A stretch of DNA of 64,000 nucleotides from Phallus indusiatus. Lineage: Eukaryota; Basidiomycota; Agaricomycetes; Phallales; Phallaceae. Position 1 is the stretch's first letter. Each line of letters opens with the position of its first letter. The DNA lies in assembly GCA_027605045.1 (NCBI GenBank), contig JAQFWX010000049.1:217779-281778 (forward strand), in the 5' to 3' direction. Under the pieces are notes generated by a model. It had not been told where the DNA came from, searched no databases, and saw only the letters and a program-made list of their open reading frames with translations. This document shows positions 55,532 through 64,000 of the stretch, in pieces. A program made the position numbers and the translations under genes.

Positions 55532-56085
55532 TCAGCTGTGAACGTGAATTAGTTCAGTGACCACGAGCAGAAAAAAGGCCCCTATCATAGATCTATCCCA
55601 TGTCTTGTAGATATTGCATTGCGGCCAATGGAACAATAAACGGACACATCGGACACATATTGAACAAAAAAATAAGATTCCATAGGCTCCAACGGACCTT
55701 GATAAACAAGTGTTGCGCATTAAGGGATTAGTCGTCGAAGAGAAGCCCATGTTACGAAAGAACATGATGATAAAGTGGATATCTGAAGAACCCCTCATAA
55801 AGAACGTTGATAAACAGAAGGAAAACAAACCTAAGAGAATTTGAGTAACCAATGGCTTGCCTAAGTTTCTCGAGTCTTTAAAAAGCCTAATAGAGACTAA
55901 TAAATTGAAAATGATGCGTCGCTGTCACTTAGGCAAACGGCATGCCTTCGATGTAGATAGCGAGTACACAGTATGACCATTACGATCTGAATTCCCATGG
56001 GAGCAATAAGGAACGGGATAAATTTAGGAGTTATAATAGTCAATTGGCTTTGCAACGTTCCACGGTCAATCGTTGTTTCATTCAA
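55532..56085 (-). CDS. Possible multi-pass membrane protein (unrecognised, may be incomplete)
   Basis: Two neighbouring minus-strand frames look membrane-like and can be joined. 56085 to about 55930 gives MNETTIDRGTLQSQLTIITP with a hydrophobic stretch FLIAPMGIQIVMVILCTRYL. After an intron with a GTGACA donor and CTTAG acceptor the frame continues SKPLVTQILLGLFSFCLSTF and on to a second set of hydrophobic segments (GAYGILFFCSICVRCVRLLF, MIGAFFLLVVTELI) before the stop at 55532. Fungal genomes hold many lineage-specific proteins of this type. No motif allows naming, and further introns are likely, so the boundaries are provisional. Confidence 0.35.
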
Positions 56086-56487
56086 TAGATGTTAGATAAC
56101 CTCCACGATCCTTACGTTGGCATAAGTTGTAATTCCGTATTGTCCGAGATGATGTTTTTCGCCCAATCACCATTGGCATTCCCTATTCAATTGTTGCGGC
56201 CGAGTCGGTTGAAGCACACCAGTACGGGTGTGCTATCATCTCCACAAAAAGTTCGGATTTTTCCTGAGCAACCGTTGTACAAACAAGCGAAGCAGGTAAA
56301 TAGAATCACGCGCATCGCAAGAGTCTCTATATTTGAGGTATTTTTAGCGACACTTTCTTCCCTAGTAGGTTTATTACCTATCCATTTAGATCGATGGAAG
56401 AAAGAACAAGGCTTGATGACTCACATTATATTACAACCGACGCGCAGCAACCAATAAGGTAATGCAGGTATGATATCATACAAAGCC

Positions 56488-56868
56488 CTATCGTTTTTTT
56501 GCCAATCTTCTGCTGTCATCTGAAAAGGTAGACATATTTGAATATGAACCATGCCAACGACGAACTACCGTATACTGACTCTTTGTTTTAGCCTTTTTAG
56601 GAGCACCCTTGCCTCGGGCTCTCAATGCGGCTAGGTCTTTCAGCCTCTGAACTTCATCTTCGTCTTCTAGTTTCAGCTCTGGGAAAAGTTTGTTGAAATC
56701 GCTGATCTTCAGAATTTTAGGGTAGTAATTGAGCATGGAAGGGCCCCGAAGACGTGCTTTGAGATATTTTGCACCAGTGCGCGCGGAAGTAGGATTATAT
56801 GAAGTTGCAAATATGGAGCATCTCAACGATTGTAGAAGACTGAGTCGTGCTGGAGCCACGACAGGCAT
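56488..56868 (-). CDS. RSM27: Mitochondrial small-subunit ribosomal protein mS33
   Basis: This is a component of the head of the mitochondrial 28S/37S ribosomal subunit, matrix-located. It starts at ATG 56868 (MPVVAPARLSLLQSLRCSIF); an upstream in-frame ATG at 56898 is also available. The family core is ARTGAKYLKARLRGPSMLNY, YPKILKISDFNKLFPELKLE, and a basic GKGAPKKAKTK tail. A 60-nt intron with donor GTCAGT would splice TK to NDSRRLAKKR, which matches the usual basic ending; if retained, it is open in frame. It is head-to-head with SUV3, with 194 bp between the two ATGs. Confidence 0.8.
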   Translation of the reverse strand: MPVVAPARLSLLQSLRCSIFATSYNPTSARTGAKYLKARLRGPSMLNYYPKILKISDFNKLFPELKLEDEDEVQRLKDLAALRARGKGAPKKAKTKSQYTVVRRWHGSYSNMSTFSDDSRRLAKKR

Positions 56869-57062
56869 TTGCTGGCAACTCGGAGGATGGAATACCACTG
56901 GTCACACAATGTCACAGTCTCAGCTTGGAGACTAATTACACGCAACATTGCGGCCAAAGTGAGTGTTCATGTATGTTAAACTCAATGTTGGGAAGCTGGA
57001 AGTTTTATTTCAGCTATTATTACCTGGAAATGCCTTTGTGAAATTTGTTTTGTCCACTTAGC
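56869..57062. promoter_or_regulatory. Shared divergent promoter of two mitochondrial gene-expression genes
   Basis: Only 194 bp separate the start codons of mS33 (-) and SUV3 (+). No TATA box is evident on either strand. The shortness implies a common regulatory region. Confidence 0.5.
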
Positions 57063-59439
57063 ATGAACATGCTGTCGAATACTCTTCCTTTTCAACAAAT
57101 ATGGCGCACGGTGCTGCTTCGACATTTTCACCGCAGTGCAACTTCGGCGCGAGGTAAATCCAGTTATAAAAAACATACCAACAAAAGTGTAGAAACGACT
57201 CAAACTTTCTCCCATTATCTTACTGGACCAAGCTCACATTCCTCGGCCCAGTCTCCGAAAGGGACCTCAACAAGATCTGCGGCGAAATTTCGAAGACAAA
57301 ACAAGGCGGAGGAATTAAGAACCCTTTTGCAAAGGACGCTTGCTTCATGGATTAGCAGTCCAAGTATCAAACAGCGATTAATGAACCTCGGCGTTCACAT
57401 GGATGACACCCAAACCATCTTATCACGGTTCGAGTCTTACATGGATCAGCAACTCTCGGACCCCAATTCACAATCATCTTCAAAAGATACATGGGGTATC
57501 TTGTATCTAAGTCAAGAAGAACATGTCGATACCAGGCTTTTAGTCGATCGAGCTTTTACCTCCCAATTGCTCGCGTTCGTCGTCAATCCGAATTCTAACC
57601 TCAAAATCAGTGACGAATCACTGTCCTCCATGAAACAAGTGAACCAAGCTCTCGATCTAAAGTACCCTTCTGAGAATTACCCTTCCGCGAGAAAATTACG
57701 CCGAAAAATCCATCTTCATGTTGGGCCTACCAATAGCGGCAAGACCTATAATGCACTCCGCGCACTCGTTGAATCTCAAAGCGGTGTTTATGCTGGCCCT
57801 TTGCGCCTATTAGCACACGAAGTATGGTCCCGATTGAACTTAGGATCCATCCGCCCTTTGATGCACCTCCATCAACTGCTGTGCAATATGCTCGAGAATG
57901 CAACTTATTAACGGGAGAAGAACAAAGAATCGTGTCTGACGATGCTGCGCTAACGAGTTGTACGGTAGAAATGATCAACCTTACCAAACATTATCACGTT
58001 GCGGTCATTGATGAAATCCAGATGATCGCAGATCCACAACGTGGAGGATCTTGGACTGCGGCGGTTTTGGGTGTTTGTGCTGACGAAGTTCATCTGTGCG
58101 GAGAAGAAAGTGTCATACCCGTTATTGAAGCACTGGTGGCTGAAACAAATGATGAACTCGTGGTACACCATTACAATCGTCTCACACCTTTGGCTGTGGC
58201 GGACGAAAGCCTTCACGAAAACTGGAAGTTAATTCAACCCGGAGATTGCGTTGTGGCATTTTCCCGCGGACAGATTTTCGAACTCAAGTCAGCAATAGAA
58301 AAGGAAACTGGTCTACGGTGCGCTGTCGTCTACGGACGTTTACCTCCTGAGACAAGAAGCGAACAAGCTGCTTTGTTTAATGACAAGGACAGTGGATATG
58401 ACGTTCTTGTCGCGAGTGATGCTATTGGCATGGGATTAAATCTGTACGTGTTTTCCTGTGTGATTAATGTGATCAGCACATTGACCGGCCACGTGTTACT
58501 AGGAAAATTAAACGTGTCATTTTCATGGAGCTGAAGAAGTTCGTTGATACTAAGACAGTATTTCTTTCTCTCTCGCAAATCAAACAAATTGGCGGACGGG
58601 CTGGTCGCTTCGGAGAAACCAGCGACGCAGAGCAAGGAATCGTCACCTGCATGTCCGAGAGTAACATGCCTATCTTGAAGCGAGCGTTTCAGAAACAAAC
58701 GCCTATGCTTACAAAAGCTATCATGCCGTTCACAGTTGAAACTTTTCTCCGTATGGCGGAAATTCTGCCGCCAAATTATGGCTTGACCGATCTTTACAAC
58801 CTGCTCTATCTGGGTGGAAACTTTGGTGACCTTTACGCCCAGCCTATGATACAACAAGTAAGGAGTGGGATGGAGATCATTGATCACGTTGGCTCAGATC
58901 TGAGACTCGCGGAGAAGGTTTTGTTTGCGCATTGTCCTGTGACTTGGCGGATGGACGAAGAGGTTTCGGTGATGTCAAAATTCATGGAATCTTTCATGGA
59001 CGGTGGAATTGTAGATCTGCAGCGTTGTTTGGAACACACGTCTCTTCTAGATTCATCCCGAAGAATCAACGATGCTAGGCTTCGACGAGCCGGGAATCCT
59101 ACGCAAGATATTCGAATTGACCGTAGCCTCCGTACTAAGGAGTCGTTGCAGGTCCTTGAAACACTCCACAAAGTCGTTTTGTCTTACATCTGGCTATCGT
59201 TCCGTATCCCGGTGTCGTTTGCCCAACAGCAGCTGGCGGTAGAGCTGAAGGAACAAACCGAGGCCTGCATTGAGTTTGTTTTAGAAGGAATCGGGACACG
59301 TAAAATGCTCAGAAGCTTCCTCAAGTCTAGTCCACCGGCAGATCAATTACAAGAGAAAGCTACACCCAAGATCAATTATACCCCAGCAGAAGGCCGAGCG
59401 TCGGGGCGAGTAAAACAGATCATTGGAACTTCTGTGTAA
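57063..59439 (+). CDS. SUV3: Mitochondrial ATP-dependent RNA helicase Suv3, with apparent -1 frameshift
   Basis: Suv3 is the helicase of the mitochondrial degradosome, unwinding RNA for decay and surveillance. ATG 57063 is followed by a basic targeting region. The helicase core shows [19 protein letters not shown] (Walker A), [15 protein letters not shown] (motif Ia), [11 protein letters not shown] (Walker B, DEIQ), [20 protein letters not shown] and [14 protein letters not shown] (motif VI), and the C-terminal domain ends [11 protein letters not shown]. One intron (58443-58502) precedes [12 protein letters not shown]. Frame 1 fails soon after [12 protein letters not shown] near 57850, while the next conserved block, [20 protein letters not shown] then TGEEQR, is in another frame. 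A missing C in the tract at about 57852-57856 would explain it. No GT-AG intron both restores the frame and keeps motif Ia. Confidence 0.87.
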
Positions 59440-61156
59440 AAACACTCTTAGACAAAATATACACTACTCGACATTTTGCCTGTTTCTTCACGCGACACAC
59501 GAGACAAGAAGTTTGATTATACTCAAGAGCTGGCTAGAAACTAAACGCTATTGTTCCTCGTCGAGTTTAACAGCTGAAGGCCAATTCAGCAACATCAAAC
59601 ATTCTATCCTCTTCGACACATACACAGGGTTGGACTGCACGAGTTCACATAAGCTTTCCGCGCGGACCGCCAGTGCTGAAAGATCTGCAACAATTTCGGC
59701 GTCTATCTAGCTTGTTTCAATGGAAGAAGAATCGGGCAAAAGTATCAGTATTATCATTTAATTTCGTTTGCAAAAGAAATCGCCCTTAATTAATGCAATT
59801 CCGAATGCCGAACGCCAACGAGCAAGTGCAACCGGTTGAGTCTATCTTAATGGAAGCTTTTGTTCCCTGGCGGTTAATGTGACGACAAGCATTCTAAAAA
59901 AGAGTCGTTTAATTATAGCCACGTGGTAAATCAAATGTCAAGATCATTTGAGTCTTCCAACAACACCTCATCTCCCCGCATGATCATTCGAAGGGTTGAT
60001 GGTTGTTGACCTTCTTCCATGGTACATTATTTGGTTTCGTCAGGATTAAGTGCAGTCAAAGGAAGAAGACGGGCACGTTTTCCTTTTTTTACAACGTGTG
60101 CAAGCTCAAACCAGATGGCGTTTTTTTATTATAGTCGGTTGATTTCGCTGATCTCGCCGTTGAGCCCACCAACGATTTCCTTTCTTAGCACGAAAACTCA
60201 CGCGTTTACCAATCAGCCTTAGCCGTCTTTTCAGCTTATTGATGCCTTTATTTGTCTCTTACAGTCCTCGTGAAAATTTCTTACTCGGAGAACTCCGTCG
60301 CGAGACCACTTCTTACCCGAGTAGAAATATCACTTGACATTTTTTGAAACTCGTTACTTCAACCTTCACATGCTTCACATTAGAACATACACATTATACC
60401 TCGCTTCCGAACTTTTTGATGACAACAGCTGGACATCCCGGTGCTATCCCTACGCATTGTGGCGTTGACCTTCAATCTTCTGCGGAACCGAGGTACCGAG
60501 CGACTGCCAGGACAACTTCGCGAAGTACATGTCTGCTTGTCTGCTTGGATCTCCACGATCTCCACGAGACCTCTTTGTTGGAAAGGCAACATCGCCTAGA
60601 TATTGTGTGTTTTTGGTTGAGAACAATGGTAGCTACGTACGTAGTGCCCGGTAAAGTTTCGTAGTCTCGTCTCACTTCTGTATCAGCCTCGTTGTTTTTT
60701 TTCCCTCCGGGCCGGACTGAAACATCCAATTGCGCTCAATATTCACTCCAGAATTACTTATGGAAAAGAAAATAGGTTGAAAATCCACCCGAAGCATCGC
60801 TCCGCAATTTATGAGAAATAAGGAAGCAGGCGTAATAGCTTTTCTCCTTATTCTGCAAGTCATGCCGAATTCAAGGGAAAATTTAACCCGTTAGCGTAAA
60901 GTATGCCTGTTATCCAGATCTTTTGGGTAATTGTTTAAGCTCTGCTTCGATTCTCCAGCTGATCAAGTGACCTCTCTTCTGCTTAAATAAATGGACAAAT
61001 CTCACAACGCTTCACTTAAACGATCCTTTTAACACTCCCACTAGGATCAACTTCATATTCATTTCTTTTGAATATCTTCACAAGAATTATCATTCGGCTT
61101 TTCCCTCGGTACCTGAATTGAATTTTCTTTTTTTTTCAAATCCTAAATCCGACGAT
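59440..61156. other. Intergenic region, 1.7 kb, no gene recognised
   Basis: Only short, overlapping frames of no recognised family (for example 60019-60222, 60344-60664). The DNA just upstream of 61157 is pyrimidine-rich (a tract of 11 T at about 61127), as in many fungal promoters and leaders. Confidence 0.35.
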
Positions 61157-62457
61157 ATGGCTTTGAAACCAGTAAAGATTGGTTCGCTTACATGCATTCC
61201 TTTGCACCCAACGTTTGGAGCCGAAATCCAAGGCGTTGATTTCACGGTGCAGCCCCTACCCGATCATGTCATCAAAGACATTGTAGCTGCGCAAGACAAA
61301 TTCGGAGTCACAGTATACAGAAATACGGGACTCGACGATCAATCCCACGTGGCTTTTTCGTATCAACTTGGTAAACTCGAGATGTGTCCAAAACTGGGAG
61401 GACCAAACCAACCACCACGATTCTCCGAACCAGAATTATTTGATGCAGGGAATATGGATAGAGACGGAAATATCATCAAAAAGAGCACGCGACGATGGTG
61501 GTATAAGTATGTTCGCAGTACACTTACGTGAGACTAATAACCGATGGTATTCTGAATCCTTATTTAGTAAAGGAAATGCGCTCTGGCATACTGTGAGTTT
61601 AACTTGACAAGCTATATGCAAATGAGTACTAGCGAAATATACGAACTCCCAGGATTCATCTTTCAATCAACACCGTTCTAAATATTCATTACTATTGGCT
61701 CACGTTATCCCAAGCAAAGGCGGTGATACCATGTATGCCGATGTCAGGACGGCGTATAATGATTTGCCTCCGTCGAAAAAGGACGAGCTAAAAGATCTAG
61801 TTGCCTGTCATAAGTGAGAGAAAACCTCATTACCAGACATTTTTTGATGCAACACTGACCTTCCAACGAACTCAGTCTTTGGCATTCTCGCAAAGTAGCT
61901 GCCCCCGAGGAATTCTCAGCCGCCACTGAATACGAAATCTCCCAAAAACCCCCGGCTTATCATAAATTGGTCCAGGTGGGACCAGACGGACGAGAGGTAT
62001 GACGTTCACCAGATGTGACGTTTTTCTTGAAGCTAAAACACGACGGCCGAATTTCCAAGACGTTATTTATTGCGGCTCATGCCGAGTACATTGTTGGAAA
62101 GCCCAGAGGAGAGGGCCTCAAATTGATTCAGGAACTGCTGGAACATTGCACACAACCTAAATATACGTTATCCGTAAAATGGAATTCCCCAGGAGATTTG
62201 GTTTTCTGGGGTGATCGATTTATTTGTTGTTCGTTAAATTTGACTGATTCTTTGATTCGAACAACAGATAATCGCACGACGATGCATCGGGCCACACCTT
62301 TCTCCGACCAGATGGAGAAAAGGGACATGCGTCGAACTACAGTGTTAGTCTATCTAAAAAATATTCCGTTCCCTGAAATTCTAATCATTGCTTCAGATTT
62401 GATGATTCTCCGTCTGCCAACGGGGTGAATCCCTCAACCCTGCCGCTCGAAATTTGA
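61157..62457 (+). CDS. TauD/TfdA-family Fe(II)/2-oxoglutarate dioxygenase
   Basis: The enzyme couples decarboxylation of 2-oxoglutarate to hydroxylation of a small acid. The start is ATG 61157 (MALKPVKIGSLTCIPLHPTF), then GAEIQGVDFTVQPLPDHVIK and DKFGVTVYRNTGLDDQSHVA. The iron ligands are visible: WHTDSSF (His-x-Asp) across an intron, and the distal His in DNRTTMHRATPF. The 2-oxoglutarate carboxylate is bound by an Arg in MEKRDMRRTT. About seven exons, the last starting FDDSPSANGVNPSTLPLEI. The pattern is closer to TfdA (2,4-D-type) and fungal alpha-ketoglutarate dioxygenases than to taurine dioxygenase proper; the substrate is unknown. The end is TGA 62455-62457. Confidence 0.87.
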
Positions 62458-63509
62458 GAAGAAAAAAAAAACAAAGAAATTTCGTAATTCATCGGTTGTG
62501 TTTTTGTATTGTATAAACAGCTGAAACTGACGCGGCCAAGATATTTGTAACTCAACTCCCGAATCTCATACGTTTCGTTGACCACTTGACCGCTGAACGT
62601 GAACAGAATAACCGACACAACGTGCACTGTTACAATCATATGTTTATTTATAGTTTCATAACAGGATTTCCCGGAAAATACTACATTTTTATTTTCTGAT
62701 AAGAAAAATCGCAATGCGATCCGGACTCTCTGTGGCACCAATAATAAATTCCAATACCTTTACTATGAGTCGATACAAACAGATGCAGCTGCGGCTCAAT
62801 TGCGATAACGGTGGGACGGCTTGTCCCGTGCATCGTATTTTCCTTGACACCGACTATACAAATGTTACAACTATACAGCATTTTTGATACCATGCAACAG
62901 CACCGGCTGTTCACCACCCGACGGAAAACGACACTCAGCTTGGGTATGTATCACTGACAGCCTGCAGTTGAGTGGCTAACACATTGGGCACCTTTCGATA
63001 CTGTGATCTGTACGAATGATGATGATATCAATCACTCTGGCATTAATTGAATTTCGGCTTCTTCGCAAATCCCCCTTTCTTCCTTTAGTTTCACAATTTG
63101 AAACGGTGATTCCGTTTAACCGGATGGGCATATATAAGGCAACCACACACAGAGAGTCGAGTCAAGGAAGTTGGCCAGGCGCAAGTGGCTTCCGCACACA
63201 TTCCTTTTTGTTATTGAGCACACTTATTCTTTTTCCTATTTATTCAATTTCCCGGATCCCAGACCCCACGGTACAGTTGCCTCCCTGTCACACAAGTTCA
63301 AGTTGGCTGAGATAGTTGACAGAGTTTCGCAAACACGTCTTCATCCTTTGACCTCAAAGACAGTATTTAGTCCGGAGTGACATGTGTGGCACCAAAGGTT
63401 GTGCTGTTTTATCTCTAAACAACTGTTGGGTTAACCTAACCTTTAGGGTTGCGGAGTGCAGTTTACTGAGTGCTCAAAGGAAGAACAAACCAGGCTGTCA
63501 ATAAACCAT
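62458..63509. other. Intergenic region
   Basis: No gene is recognised. TATATAA at 63131-63137 could be a core promoter for the gene starting at 63510 or for an unseen upstream exon. Confidence 0.35.
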
Positions 63510-64000
63510 ATGCCATCGACTCCGCCAGTAGGTCGTGGGGCAAGGGATCCCGTTTTTGATATGAGGTAGATAAAGAACTTATTTGGAATCATCCTGTCTG
63601 ATTGTGTTGATTCTTAGTTCGCGAAACATTCGTTTCTAATGTCTTTGTCGGGATTCCTTGTTCCACGACGTAGTTCGACGGATTTATTGGGTATGAGCCC
63701 TAACATGCGTCTCTTGGGAGTGTATCCGCGGATCTCCAATCTCTAATTCATATATACCTATTTGAGATAGATATGTAGCAAAATGGGGTCATCAATTATT
63801 TTATGAAATTCTTCACCATATTACAGTTTTTGTCGAGATCGTATTTACTTGATGCTGTTTGAATATCCTAATAAGCTTGAGTCGGATGTCAGTAATAATG
63901 CCGCTGCGTGGTGGTCGCAACATGTGAGTTGAACATTCAGCTTCTCACGAGTGACTAGGAAGTGTCAATTGATTAAGGGCTCAGGATATCAATGATATAT
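63510..64000 (+). CDS. Possible 5' part of a gene running off the window
   Basis: Three successive plus-strand open pieces look like exons. 63510-63565 reads MPSTPPVGRGARDPVFDM and ends at a GAG/GTAGAT donor. About 63618-63689 reads FAKHSFLMSLSGFLVPRRSS then TDLLG and ends at GTATGA. About 63826-63923 reads FCRDRIYLMLFEYPNKLES then DVSNNAAAWWSQH and ends at GTGAGT. The phases of the first and second pieces do not agree as I read them, so either the acceptor or the start is wrong. The family is not recognised and the gene is cut by the right edge. Confidence 0.3.

Noticed and set aside
56089..56457. Plus-strand frame of 122 codons before mS33
   Set aside because: There is no recognisable domain and no promoter or splice evidence. 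It may be real, but I cannot support it.
57045..57062. An earlier SUV3 start at 57045
   Set aside because: The triplet there is TTG, not ATG; the first ATG in frame is 57063.

Overview
This looks like a window of nuclear chromosome from a filamentous fungus, most likely an agaricomycete (mushroom-forming basidiomycete). The genes are broken by many short GT-AG introns of about 45-75 nt. Intergenic spaces are short, and several families are typical of that group: DUF6593, DUF6699, fungal chondroitin AC/alginate lyase, and tandem microsomal P450s. I saw no rRNA, tRNA, CRISPR or bacterial feature. All gene models were spliced by eye, so exon edges are less certain than gene identities.

Layout. 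1-5 kb: a stretch I could not assign, a TPR-like exon, then a secreted, probably GPI-anchored alginate-lyase-family protein (-). 5.8-7.2 kb: mitochondrial tryptophanyl-tRNA synthetase (+). 7.2-8.7 kb: a small family of inverted repeats. 8.7-11.8 kb: phospholipid:diacylglycerol acyltransferase LRO1/PDAT (-). 12.2-13.1 kb: a small heat shock protein (+) with heat-shock-element and TATA motifs. 13.3-25.3 kb: four tandem cytochrome P450 genes (-). Three are near-identical and arose by segmental duplication, which also copied the tail of the HSP20 gene; the fourth is older and diverged.

25.3-33 kb is the accessory part: dispersed repeats, a tandem repeat, a possible DNA element with terminal inverted repeats, a tiny Cys-containing secreted peptide gene, and a short-chain dehydrogenase with two apparent GC-AG introns. 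33-64 kb returns to mostly conserved housekeeping genes. These are a histidine phosphatase, endonuclease III (NTH1), NatC subunit NAA35/Mak10, a C2H2 zinc-finger protein, a DUF6699 protein, CCDC124/Oxs1, a HOS2/HDAC3-type histone deacetylase with an AT-hook-like tail, PER1, a DUF6593 protein, PRPP synthetase, a small secreted protein, mS33, the mitochondrial helicase SUV3, and a TauD/TfdA dioxygenase.

Functional themes. Three genes serve mitochondrial gene expression (TrpRS, mS33, SUV3), and the last two share a 194-bp divergent promoter. PER1 remodels GPI anchors and the alginate-lyase-like protein is a predicted GPI client, although this is not a cluster. The P450 array has no backbone synthase beside it, so it reads as xenobiotic or secondary oxidative capacity expanded by local duplication. 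Two conserved genes (NTH1 and SUV3) carry small frame-disrupting changes at conserved motifs. These are either real lesions or consensus errors in the assembly and should be checked first.
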